Positions 1 to 5,914 of a stretch of DNA of 8,579 nucleotides are shown piece by piece. The notes beneath the pieces were generated by a model. The model had not been told where the DNA came from and ran no database searches. It saw nothing but the letters and a program-made list of their open reading frames with translations. This stretch comes from Prevotellaceae bacterium (lineage in GTDB: Bacteria; Bacteroidota; Bacteroidia; Bacteroidales; UBA932), in the NCBI GenBank assembly GCA_031289995.1, contig JAITOI010000085.1, positions 1-8,579 of the forward strand. The letters are read 5' to 3'. A program made the translations under genes and the position numbers. Positions within the stretch are counted from its first letter, which is position 1. Every line of letters begins with the position of its first letter.

Positions 1-205
1 CGCAGGCGAGGATGTCATTCAAAAATGCTATCATCAGCTCCTTGTCCAAGAACAATTTTTTGAACCCGAAATCCGTGAGCGGATTCATGTATACCGACGT
101 GATGGGCGGCGTGGTAGGCAGTGTGGTAGGCGGCATGATGGGCGGCATGATGGGCGGCATGATGGGCGGCATGATGGGCGGCGTTTTGGTAGGTTTTTTA
201 GGCAT
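1..205 (-). CDS. Rpn-family recombination-promoting nuclease / PD-(D/E)XK putative transposase, N-terminal part
   Basis: Only the first 68 codons lie in the window; the gene continues beyond position 1. Residues 41-68 read NPLTDFGFKKLF followed by LDKELMIAFLNDIL. This is the hallmark N-terminus of the Rpn/PDDEXK-type 'putative transposase' family, whose members are DNA endonucleases linked to RecA-independent recombination. The nuclease residues themselves lie outside the window. I start it at ATG 205 because the frame is open through a Pro-rich repeat and a TACCTTTG -7 box sits about 24 nt upstream, which would give a short leader. ATG 88 (MNPLTDF) is the alternative and would match the compact start usual for the family. 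Residues 1-39 (MPKKPTKTPP, then Ile-Met-Pro-Pro units) are an unusual low-complexity extension. The family call is solid from the motif; the start is less certain. Confidence 0.8.
   Translation of the reverse strand, partial: MPKKPTKTPPIMPPIMPPIMPPIMPPTTLPTTPPITSVYMNPLTDFGFKKLFLDKELMIAFLNDILAC
93..188. repeat. 12-bp minisatellite inside the Rpn-family gene
   Basis: The unit on the plus strand is GGCGGCATGATG. Four perfect copies occupy 129-176. They are flanked by diverged units at 93-104 (ACCGACGTGATG), 105-116 (GGCGGCGTGGTA), 117-128 (GGCAGTGTGGTA) and 177-188 (GGCGGCGTTTTG), about eight units in all. The unit is a multiple of three, so copy-number change keeps the minus-strand gene in frame and only lengthens or shortens a Pro-Pro-Ile-Met peptide. 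Perfect copies in the centre and degenerate ones at the edges suggest recent expansion by slippage. Confidence 0.9.
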
Positions 206-228
206 TTTTTTTGCATTAAAATAGTGCG

Positions 229-236
229 CAAAGGTA
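229..236 (-). promoter_or_regulatory. Bacteroidota-type -7 box for the Rpn-family gene
   Basis: The minus strand reads TACCTTTG, an exact match to the Bacteroidota -7 consensus TAnnTTTG. It is followed by GCGCAC and then an A/T-rich leader to the ATG at 205. Transcription would start near 222-224, giving a leader under 20 nt. I see no clear -33 TTG at the usual distance. A perfect A/T hairpin (ATTTTTT-GGG-AAAAAAT, 240-256) lies directly upstream. Confidence 0.6.
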
Positions 237-249
237 GTAATTTTTTGGG

Positions 250-276
250 AAAAAATATTATGCCCACCTGCGGGGC
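250..276 (-). terminator. Possible weak terminator of the gdhA-helicase operon
   Basis: Downstream of the helicase stop, the minus strand can fold GCCC/GGGC (positions 276-273 with 265-262, seven-base loop). It is followed by ATAATA and six T (255-250). A four-pair stem is short for an intrinsic terminator, so this is tentative. The position, 36 nt past the stop and before the next promoter, is what favours it. Confidence 0.3.
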
Positions 277-288
277 TAAATCTTTTTT
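274..288. repeat. 15-base repeat GGCTAAATCTTTTTT, copy 1 (copy 2 at 3183-3197)
   Basis: The same 15 bases, GGCTAAATC plus a T run, occur just beyond the helicase stop and again at 3183-3197 between the gdhA and fabI promoters, in the same orientation. Both are followed by a similar short segment (GAGCTT versus TGCAGCTT). The two copies thus bracket the gdhA-helicase operon. The T run reduces the weight of the match. Function unknown. Confidence 0.5.
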
Positions 289-311
289 GAGCTTGGTATG
301 AGCTGCGCACG

Positions 312-1739
312 CTACGCAAAAAATCGCTTGTCGAAGTTGACCAAGAACAGCTGCTCGGAGGCTCGCGTGAACGCGGTGTAGAGCCAGCGCAAAAATTCGA
401 TGTTGACCATGTCGTCGGTGAGGTAGCCGTGGTCGATGAACACCACCGGCCACTGCCCGCCCTGCGCCTTGTGGCAGGTGATGGCGTAGGCGTGCTTCAC
501 CTGCAGGGCGCTGAAGTAGGGGTCAGCTTTGATGGCGGCGTAGCGCTGTTTGGCAGGGGTAACGTGGGCGTAGTCTTCCTGCACGCGGGCAAACAGCTCC
601 TTGCTCTGCGCCGCGCTGAGCGCCGCACTTTCGCTGCTTAGCGTGTCGAGTAGCAGGCGGCAGTCGAGCTCGGCGTCGTGGTAGTCGGGCAGCACAATGG
701 TGGCGTCGGCGAAGCGGTAGCCGTACATTTCGCGGAAGCGCCGCACGCGCCTCAGCTCAATGATGTCGCCGTTTGCGATGAAGTCCACCTCCTTGCGCAG
801 CTCCTCGTTTTGCTCCACCCAGCTGTAGCTATTTTTGACCACCATCAGCCGGTCGCCGGGCACCAGCTCGTCCTCCTTGCCGAGGATTTGTGCGCGGATG
901 CCGGCGTTGTAGCGGTTGGCCGTTTTGTTCGAGCGCGTGAGCGTCATCACGTTTTCGGTTCCGTGCTGGCTGTAGGCCGAGGCCAGCGCCTCGATGAGGT
1001 CGGCGCCGGAGATGCGCTGCATGTCGGCGAAGCCGTCGAGCTGCAGAGTGGGAAAGCCGGAGGCACCGGCCTCAATGTGCTCGCGGATGCGCGTGGCGTT
1101 GTGCAGCACGCCCGAGGCCTCACTTTGCCGCACCACGTTGCGCAAAAAGCAGTGCTCGCCTTCGCCGTAGCCGTCGAGCCACTGCGGGTCGAGCGCGGGG
1201 CTGAGCGACAAGCCCACCGGCGGCAGCTGTGCGCTATCGCCCACCAGCATTAGGCGGCAGTCCTTTCCGCTGCGCACGTACTTCACCAAATCGTCGAGCA
1301 GCCTACCCGAACCAAACACCGATTGGTCGGCTGCGCTGTTGGCAATCATCGAGGCCTCGTCCACCACAAACACTGCGTTGGCGTGCTGGTTGAAGCCGAG
1401 CGCGAACTGGCCAAAGCCGTCGTTCGCCTTAGCCTGACGGTAAATTTTTTTGTGGATAGTGTAGGCCGCGTGACCCGAATAGTAGGACATCACCTTCGCC
1501 GCGCGGCCTGTGGGGGCAAGGAGAATGACGGGCTGCTCGAGCTCGCTGAGCACGCGCACCAGAGCGGCCACCACGGTAGTTTTTCCGGTGCCCGCAAAGC
1601 CGTTGAGCACGAACAGCGTTTCGGTTTTGGGGTTCACCAAAAAAGCCCCCAGCCTCTCGAGCAGCTGCTGCTGGTCGGGCGTGGGGGCAAATCCAATGTG
1701 TGCGGCAATGCGCTGCGATAGGTGGGTGGCCAATGACAT
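312..1739 (-). CDS. RecD/Dda-like superfamily 1 DNA helicase (AAA ATPase with UvrD C2-like domain)
   Basis: A 475-residue ATP-dependent helicase of the SF1B (RecD2, Pif1, Dda) type, expected to act on DNA in the cytoplasm. Motifs in order: Walker A GFAGTGKTT (47-55), motif Ia APTGRAA (75-81), Walker B VVDEAS (125-130), motif III GDSAQLPP (167-174), motif IV VVRQ (202-205), TRSNKTANRYN (268-278), motif V YAITCHKAQGGQW (418-430) and motif VI YTAFTRA (454-460). The last two define a UvrD_C_2-type domain. It is much shorter than RecD proteins with long N-terminal domains and nearer the size of phage Dda, so it is a compact stand-alone helicase rather than a RecBCD subunit; no recB or recC is visible. 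The start is ATG 1739, whose A is the last base of the gdhA stop (TAATG), implying translational coupling. AGGGG lies about 9 nt upstream of this ATG. TTG 1745 is a less likely start. The exact physiological role is not known to me. Confidence 0.88.
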   Translation of the reverse strand: MSLATHLSQRIAAHIGFAPTPDQQQLLERLGAFLVNPKTETLFVLNGFAGTGKTTVVAALVRVLSELEQPVILLAPTGRAAKVMSYYSGHAAYTIHKKIYRQAKANDGFGQFALGFNQHANAVFVVDEASMIANSAADQSVFGSGRLLDDLVKYVRSGKDCRLMLVGDSAQLPPVGLSLSPALDPQWLDGYGEGEHCFLRNVVRQSEASGVLHNATRIREHIEAGASGFPTLQLDGFADMQRISGADLIEALASAYSQHGTENVMTLTRSNKTANRYNAGIRAQILGKEDELVPGDRLMVVKNSYSWVEQNEELRKEVDFIANGDIIELRRVRRFREMYGYRFADATIVLPDYHDAELDCRLLLDTLSSESAALSAAQSKELFARVQEDYAHVTPAKQRYAAIKADPYFSALQVKHAYAITCHKAQGGQWPVVFIDHGYLTDDMVNIEFLRWLYTAFTRASEQLFLVNFDKRFFA

Positions 1740-3076
1740 TAGCAAATCCCCTGCTCAAGCATCGCATGCGCCACCTTCATAAAGCCTGCAATGTTGGCGC
1801 CTTTCACGTAGCTGACGTAGCCGTCGGGCTGGGTGCCGTAGGTGATGCAGGCCTCGTGAATGTTGCTCATGATGAGGTGCAGCTTGGCGTCCACCTCCTC
1901 GCTTGTCCAGCTGTACTTCATCGCGTTTTGCGACATCTCAAGCCCCGAAACCGATACGCCGCCTGCGTTCACCGCCTTGCCGGGGGCGAACATCACCTTG
2001 CGGTTCACAAACTCGTTGATGGCCTCCGGCGTGCAGCCCATGTTCGACACCTCGGCCACGCAGCACACGCCGTTGGCGATGAGCTGGCGGGCATCGTCGC
2101 CGTTCAGCTCGTTTTGGATGGCGCAGGGCAGGGCGATGTCCACCTTCAGCTCCCAAGGTTTTTTTCCGGCGAAAAACTTTGCGCCCGCGAACCTGTCGGC
2201 ATACGGCGCCACCACATCGTTGCACGAGTCGCGCAGCTCCGTCATGTAGGCAATTTTTTCGGCGTCCAAACCCTGCTCGTCGTGGATGTAGCCATCGGGA
2301 CCCGAAATGGCGACCACCTTAGCGCCGAGCTCGGTAGCCTTCAGCGCCGCGCCCCAGGCCACGTTGCCGAAGCCGGACACGGCAACAGTCTTGCCCTTGA
2401 TGTCCGCCTTCTTCAGCTGCAGCATGTGCTGCACAAAATACACCGCGCCAAAGCCCGTAGCCTCGGGGCGAATGAGCGAGCCGCCCCAGCCCATGCCCTT
2501 GCCGGTGAGCACGCCGGTGTTTTCGCGCGCCATCTTGCGGTACCAGCCGTAGAGGTAGCCGATTTCGCGCCCGGCCACGCCGATGTCGCCCGCTGGCACG
2601 TCGGTGTCGGGGCCAATGTGCCGCCACAGCTCGGTCATGTAGGCCTGGCAAAAGCGCATCACCTCGTTGCTCGACTTGCCCTTGGGGTTGAAGTCCGCGC
2701 CGCCCTTTGCGCCGCCCATCGGCAGCGTGGTGAGCGCGTTTTTGAACGTCTGCTCGAAGCCCAAAAACTTGAGCGTGGAGAGGGTTACCGAGGGGTGAAA
2801 GCGCAGGCCTCCTTTGTAGGGGCCAATGGCGTTGTTGAACTGCACGCGGTAGGCCGTGTTGACCTGCGTTTTGCCGCTGTCGTCCACCCACACCACCTTG
2901 AAGGTGAAGATGCGGTCAGGCTCCACGATGCGCTCAATGATGTTCGCTTCGTCGAACTCCGGGTGCCGGTTGTACACCTCCTCCACCGACTCCAGCACCT
3001 CCTGCACGGCTTGCAAATACTCCGCTTCGTGCCCGTACTTTGCGCGAAGTCGGTTCATTACTTGTTCTACTTTCAT
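1739..3076 (-). CDS. gdhA: Glutamate dehydrogenase, hexameric bacterial (probably NADP-dependent) type
   Basis: 445 residues, close to the 447 of E. coli GdhA and colinear with it. The enzyme interconverts 2-oxoglutarate plus ammonium and glutamate in the cytoplasm, linking nitrogen assimilation to carbon metabolism. Visible landmarks: IVEPDRIFTFKVVWVDD (50-66), substrate region GPYKGGLRFHPS (85-96), LGFEQTFKNALTTLPMGGAKGG (105-126) with the catalytic lysine segment, PAGDIGVAGRE (161-171), the Rossmann loop GFGNVA (235-240), and APGKAVNAGGVSVSGLEMSQN (364-384). I chose ATG 3076 (MKVEQVMNR); an upstream in-frame ATG at 3112 would add 12 residues with no homology and consume most of the leader. 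It is the first gene of a leftward operon with the helicase. The variant AEVSNMGCT (341-349) in place of the E. coli AEGANMPTT is, to my knowledge, usual in Bacteroidota. Cofactor preference is inferred from the family, not read directly. Confidence 0.96.
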   Translation of the reverse strand: MKVEQVMNRLRAKYGHEAEYLQAVQEVLESVEEVYNRHPEFDEANIIERIVEPDRIFTFKVVWVDDSGKTQVNTAYRVQFNNAIGPYKGGLRFHPSVTLSTLKFLGFEQTFKNALTTLPMGGAKGGADFNPKGKSSNEVMRFCQAYMTELWRHIGPDTDVPAGDIGVAGREIGYLYGWYRKMARENTGVLTGKGMGWGGSLIRPEATGFGAVYFVQHMLQLKKADIKGKTVAVSGFGNVAWGAALKATELGAKVVAISGPDGYIHDEQGLDAEKIAYMTELRDSCNDVVAPYADRFAGAKFFAGKKPWELKVDIALPCAIQNELNGDDARQLIANGVCCVAEVSNMGCTPEAINEFVNRKVMFAPGKAVNAGGVSVSGLEMSQNAMKYSWTSEEVDAKLHLIMSNIHEACITYGTQPDGYVSYVKGANIAGFMKVAHAMLEQGIC

Positions 3077-3137
3077 GGCAAAAAAAATTTGATGTTGTTG
3101 TAAAAAAATCAATAAAATCGGGATTAAAAAAGCGCGG

Positions 3138-3168
3138 CAAATGTAGGGGTTATTTTGGAATTTTGCAA
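3138..3168 (-). promoter_or_regulatory. gdhA promoter (TTG-N20-TACATTTG)
   Basis: The minus strand carries TTG at 3168-3166, a 20-base spacer and TACATTTG at 3145-3138, fitting the Bacteroidota -33/-7 promoter. Transcription would start around 3131, leaving an A/T-rich leader of roughly 55 nt with no Shine-Dalgarno sequence before ATG 3076. It shares the 251-bp divergent intergenic region 3077-3327 with the fabI promoter; the two -7 boxes are about 150 bp apart and point outward. Confidence 0.7.
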
Positions 3169-3182
3169 TTAAATTGGAGGGT

Positions 3183-3197
3183 GGCTAAATCTTTTTT
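3183..3197. repeat. 15-base repeat GGCTAAATCTTTTTT, copy 2
   Basis: Second copy of the element at 274-288. It lies about 15 bp upstream of the gdhA -33 element and about 95 bp upstream of the fabI -7 box, so it could be a binding site serving either divergent promoter, or simply a chance low-complexity match. Confidence 0.45.
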
Positions 3198-3292
3198 TGC
3201 AGCTTCTACCCTACTGCCATCCCTCCGGAACTTAGCCCAAATAGGCGCTGGCATTGTTGCACATCGCACACCGCACATCCCGTTTTTTTTCC

Positions 3293-3300
3293 TACCTTTG
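3293..3300 (+). promoter_or_regulatory. fabI promoter -7 box
   Basis: TACCTTTG, an exact TAnnTTTG match, is followed by CCGCCC and a short A/T-rich leader to ATG 3328. Transcription probably starts near 3306. No TTG is present at the ideal -33 distance; the nearest (TTGTTG, 3254-3259) is too far upstream. The same promoter would also serve engB. Confidence 0.6.
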
Positions 3301-3327
3301 CCGCCCAATTTCAAACAACGATTTTCT

Positions 3328-4188
3328 ATGCCATACGGATTACTTACCGGCAAAAAAGGCCTGATTTTTGGAGCGCTCAACGAGAAGTCCATCGCGTGGA
3401 AGGTGGCGGAGCGGGCGCACGAGGAAGGCGCACAGCTGCTGCTCACCAACACCCCCGTGTCGATGCGGCTGGGCAACATCGACGATCTCGCAAAAAAGCT
3501 GGACACGACGGTCATCCCCGCCGACGCCACCAAGGTGGACGACCTCGAACGCTTGGTGGAGCAAGGGATGGAGCGGCTGGGCGGACGGTTCGACTTCGTG
3601 CTGCACTCCATCGGCATGTCGCCCAACGTGCGCAAGGGGCGCACCTACGACGACCTCGACTACGCCTACCTGCAGCAAACGCTCGACATCTCGGCCATCT
3701 CGTTCCACAAGGTGCTGCAGGTGTGCCGCAAGCTCGACGCCATCAGCGAGTGGGGCTCGGTGGTGGCGCTGTCGTACGTGGCGGCGCAGCGCACGCTCTA
3801 CGGCTACAACGATATGGCCGACGCCAAGGCGATGCTCGAATCGATTGCCCGCAGCTTTGGCTACATCTACGGTCGCGAAAAACGAATCCGCATCAACACC
3901 GTGTCGCAGTCGCCCACCAAAACCACGGCGGGCAGCGGCATCATGGGTTTCGACAACCTGGTGGATTTCACCGAGCGCATGTCGCCGCTGGGCAACGCCA
4001 ATGCCGACGATTGCGCCAGCTACGTCATCACGCTCTTCTCCGATTTGACGCGCAAGGTAACGATGCAAAACCTGTTTCACGACGGCGGCTACTCGAGCAT
4101 GGGCATGAGCTTCCGCGCGATGAAGGTGTACAACGAAGGCCTCGAATACCGCGACGTGAAGGACGACCGAACGCCCCACAGAATTTAA
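3328..4188 (+). CDS. fabI: Enoyl-[acyl-carrier-protein] reductase (NADH), FabI
   Basis: 286 residues of the divergent short-chain dehydrogenase family. It catalyses the last reduction of each fatty-acid elongation cycle, trans-2-enoyl-ACP to acyl-ACP, in the cytoplasm. Cofactor-binding N-terminus: GLIFGALNEKSIAWKVAERA (11-30). Other landmarks: HSIGMSPN (93-100), ALSYVAAQRTLYGYNDMADAK (147-167) with Tyr150, catalytic Tyr160 and Lys167 in the FabI-specific Tyr-X6-Lys spacing, TVSQSPTKTTAGSG (191-204) and LFHDGGYSSMGM (249-260). The Tyr-X6-Lys spacing separates it from FabG and other classical reductases. ATG 3328 is preferred over upstream in-frame starts because it begins at the conserved domain edge and lies 28 nt after the -7 box. 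The stop codon lies inside an A/T heptamer array leading into engB, 23 nt downstream, so the two are probably cotranscribed. Confidence 0.96.
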   Translation: MPYGLLTGKKGLIFGALNEKSIAWKVAERAHEEGAQLLLTNTPVSMRLGNIDDLAKKLDTTVIPADATKVDDLERLVEQGMERLGGRFDFVLHSIGMSPNVRKGRTYDDLDYAYLQQTLDISAISFHKVLQVCRKLDAISEWGSVVALSYVAAQRTLYGYNDMADAKAMLESIARSFGYIYGREKRIRINTVSQSPTKTTAGSGIMGFDNLVDFTERMSPLGNANADDCASYVITLFSDLTRKVTMQNLFHDGGYSSMGMSFRAMKVYNEGLEYRDVKDDRTPHRI

Positions 4189-4214
4189 AATTTTAAATTT
4201 CAAATTTCAAATTG
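4180..4214. repeat. Heptamer tandem array NAAATTT between fabI and engB
   Basis: Five consecutive 7-base units: AGAATTT, AAAATTT, TAAATTT, CAAATTT, CAAATTG. The array covers the last codons and stop of fabI, the whole intergenic gap and the TTG I take as the engB start. AAATTT is self-complementary, so the array can pair with itself in several registers. It is one of three period-7 arrays in this window. Confidence 0.75.
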
Positions 4215-4838
4215 TTTACCTCCCTACCAGCCACGTTTGTGAAGAGCAGCGAGCAGCTGTCGCAGTGCCCTGCCGACGGCCTGCCGGAGTACGCTTTTAT
4301 TGGCCGCTCGAACGTGGGCAAGTCCTCGCTCATCAACATGCTGGCGGGACACAGCAAGCTGTCGAAGGTGTCGGCCACGCCGGGCAAAACGAGGCTCATC
4401 AACCACTTCGTGGTGGACGGCAGCTGGTACATGGTTGACCTGCCGGGCTACGGCTACGCCCGCGCACCGCAGGCCACGCGGCGACAAATTGCTGGCCTCA
4501 TCGGCAGCTACCTCCGCGGCCGCGAGGAGCTCACGCTGCTGTTTGTGCTCATCGACATTCGCCTCGCGCCGCAAAAAGCTGACCTCGAGTTTTTGCGCAA
4601 GGTGGGCGAGGGCGGCATCCCCTGTGCGCTGGTGTTTACGAAGGCCGACAAGCTGTCGCGCAGCGCGGCGCAGGCCAACGTGGAGCAGTTCTTGCGGGCG
4701 CTGAGCGAAAGCTGGGAGGAGGCGCCGCCACACTTCGTTACCTCGTCCGAAAAGGGGATGGGGCGCGACGCAATTTTGGCCTACATAGAGCAGGTCAACA
4801 GTAGCCTGCAAAAAAGCAGCGGGCTTGTTGCACCGTAA
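4212..4838 (+). CDS. engB: Ribosome biogenesis GTP-binding protein EngB/YihA/YsxC
   Basis: 208 residues, normal for this TRAFAC-class GTPase, which binds the large ribosomal subunit during assembly. GTPase motifs: G1 GRSNVGKS (31-38), G2 region SATPGKT (54-60), G3 DLPGYGYA (76-83), G4 TKAD (143-146), G5 TSS (177-179). The PEYAFIGRSNVGKSSLINML block is typical of EngB rather than Era or Der. The start is uncertain. No ATG exists between the upstream in-frame stop (4194-4196) and the conserved domain. TTG 4212 gives MFTSLPATFV, a length matching relatives; ATT 4197 and GTG 4239 are alternatives. It sits 23 nt after fabI, with no promoter seen, so it is probably read with fabI. Its last codons contain the -33 element of prs. 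Confidence 0.93.
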   Translation: MFTSLPATFVKSSEQLSQCPADGLPEYAFIGRSNVGKSSLINMLAGHSKLSKVSATPGKTRLINHFVVDGSWYMVDLPGYGYARAPQATRRQIAGLIGSYLRGREELTLLFVLIDIRLAPQKADLEFLRKVGEGGIPCALVFTKADKLSRSAAQANVEQFLRALSESWEEAPPHFVTSSEKGMGRDAILAYIEQVNSSLQKSSGLVAP

Positions 4839-4858
4839 GTTTTTTTGAGCTACCTTTG
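4825..4858 (+). promoter_or_regulatory. prs promoter (TTGTTG-N20-TACCTTTG)
   Basis: TTGTTG (4825-4830) inside the end of engB, a 20-base spacer, then TACCTTTG (4851-4858). This is the best complete Bacteroidota-type promoter in the window. Transcription would start near 4864, giving a leader of about 54 nt before ATG 4918. It shows that prs need not depend on the fabI transcript. Confidence 0.72.
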
Positions 4859-4882
4859 CGCCGCTTTTTTCGACAAAATTTT

Positions 4883-4913
4883 CACGTAAAAACGATTGTA
4901 AAGCACGTAAAAA
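4883..4913. repeat. Direct repeat CACGTAAAAA x2 in the prs leader
   Basis: CACGTAAAAA occurs at 4883-4892 and again at 4904-4913, start to start 21 bp, or two helical turns. The second copy ends 4 nt before the prs ATG. It lies downstream of the predicted transcription start, so a role as a paired operator or as a translation-level signal is possible but unproven. Confidence 0.55.
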
Positions 4914-4917
4914 AATT

Positions 4918-5859
4918 ATGCTTCCTACTCACGAGATGAAGTTCTTTTGCGGTCGAGCGTCACGCTACCTCGCCGAAAAAATTGTTGCCAGCATTGGCAT
5001 GGAGATGGGCAAGTGCTCGGTGCTCGACTTTAGCGACGGCGAGTTTCAGCCCGCCTTCGACGAGAGCGTTCGCGGCAGCACGGTGTTCATCATTCAGTCC
5101 ACCTTTCCTCCCACCGACAACCTGTTCGAGCTGCTGCTGATGATTGACGCAGCCAAGCGTGCGTCGGCCTACAAGGTGGTGGCGGTCATCCCCTACTTCG
5201 GCTGGGCGAGGCAAGACCGCAAAGACCGCTCGCGCGTGTCGATTGGCGCCAAGCTGGTGGCCAAGATGCTCGAGGCTGCAGGCGTTGACCGCGTGATGAC
5301 CATGGACATCCACGCCGACCAAATTCAGGGCTTCTTCGACGTCCCCGTCGACCTGCTCTACGCCAGCCGCATCTTCGTTCCCTACATCCGCAGCCTCAAC
5401 CTCGACAACCTGTCGGTGGCTGCGCCCGACATGGGCGGCGCCAAGCGCGCCAACATCTACGCCAAGCAGCTGCAGGCGCCCATGATTATTTGCCACAAAG
5501 ACCGCGAAAAGCCCAACGTGGTGGGCGAAATGACGGCCATCGGCGAGGTCGAAGGGCGCAACATCATCCTGCTCGACGACATGATTGACACCGCCGGCAC
5601 CATCACCAAAGCCGCCGACATCCTCATGGATAAAGGCGCCGCCAGCGTTCGCGCCGTGGCCACGCACCCCGTGCTGTCGGGGCCGGCCTACGAGCGCATC
5701 GAGCAGTCGGCGCTCTGCGAGGTGGTGTTCACCGACACCATACCGCTCGCATCCGGCAAGGCTGCAGGAAAAATCAAGGTGCTGTCGACGGCCGATATGC
5801 TGGCCGACATCATCAACAAGGTGTACCAATGCCAGTCTATCAGCTCCGCTTACCTTTGA
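4918..5859 (+). CDS. prs: Ribose-phosphate pyrophosphokinase (PRPP synthetase)
   Basis: 313 residues, the usual class I length. It makes PRPP from ribose 5-phosphate and ATP, feeding purine, pyrimidine, histidine, tryptophan and NAD synthesis in the cytoplasm. Landmarks: FSDGEFQP (38-45), PYFGWARQDRKDRSRVSI (92-109) with the ATP-binding RQDRK, MDIHADQIQGFFDVPVD (129-145) with His132, catalytic flexible loop HKDREKPN (193-200), and the PRPP loop DDMIDTAGTIT (220-230). YFGWARQDRK, in place of the E. coli YARQDR arrangement, is the only local variation I notice. ATG 4918 is the first start after the predicted promoter and fits the family N-terminus. The C-terminus QSISSAYL ends in a TGA that overlaps the TACCTTTG-like sequence preceding a heptamer array. 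It has its own promoter, 79 nt after engB. Confidence 0.96.
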   Translation: MLPTHEMKFFCGRASRYLAEKIVASIGMEMGKCSVLDFSDGEFQPAFDESVRGSTVFIIQSTFPPTDNLFELLLMIDAAKRASAYKVVAVIPYFGWARQDRKDRSRVSIGAKLVAKMLEAAGVDRVMTMDIHADQIQGFFDVPVDLLYASRIFVPYIRSLNLDNLSVAAPDMGGAKRANIYAKQLQAPMIICHKDREKPNVVGEMTAIGEVEGRNIILLDDMIDTAGTITKAADILMDKGAASVRAVATHPVLSGPAYERIEQSALCEVVFTDTIPLASGKAAGKIKVLSTADMLADIINKVYQCQSISSAYL

Positions 5860-5862
5860 TGC

Positions 5863-5891
5863 GATTTGCGATTTGCGACGATGTGATTTGC
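5863..5891. repeat. Heptamer tandem array GATTTGC downstream of prs
   Basis: Exact GATTTGC copies lie at 5863-5869, 5870-5876 and 5885-5891, with a diverged unit (GACGATG) plus one extra base between the second and third. The array begins 4 bases after the prs TGA. Read on the minus strand in another phase, the unit is CAAATCG, sharing CAAAT with the array before engB. Confidence 0.75.
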
Positions 5892-5914
5892 GACTGCAAT
5901 ATCGATTGTCGCAA
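5888..5914. other. Perfect 7-bp inverted repeat (stem-loop) between prs and the acyl-CoA synthetase gene
   Basis: TTGCGAC (5888-5894) and GTCGCAA (5908-5914) are exact reverse complements with a 13-base spacer; the spacer contains CAAT and ATT that could extend the stem. The left arm overlaps the last heptamer copy. No T run follows, so it is not a standard intrinsic terminator; it may be an mRNA 3' end or leader structure. It lies 36 nt before the next ATG. Confidence 0.5.

Noticed and set aside
1..205. Insertion sequence at the left edge
   Set aside because: The Rpn family is called 'putative transposase', but no terminal inverted repeats or target-site duplication are visible, and only the N-terminus is in the window.
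678..1253. Long open frames on the plus strand opposite the helicase gene, and similar ones opposite gdhA (1700-3103)
   Set aside because: They are GC-rich antisense shadows with His/Val/Ala-heavy, low-information protein sequence and no family motif, while the minus-strand frames carry complete motif sets.
3040..3327. N-terminal extension of FabI from in-frame upstream starts
   Set aside because: It would cross the fabI promoter and antisense gdhA start region; FabI homology begins at ATG 3328.
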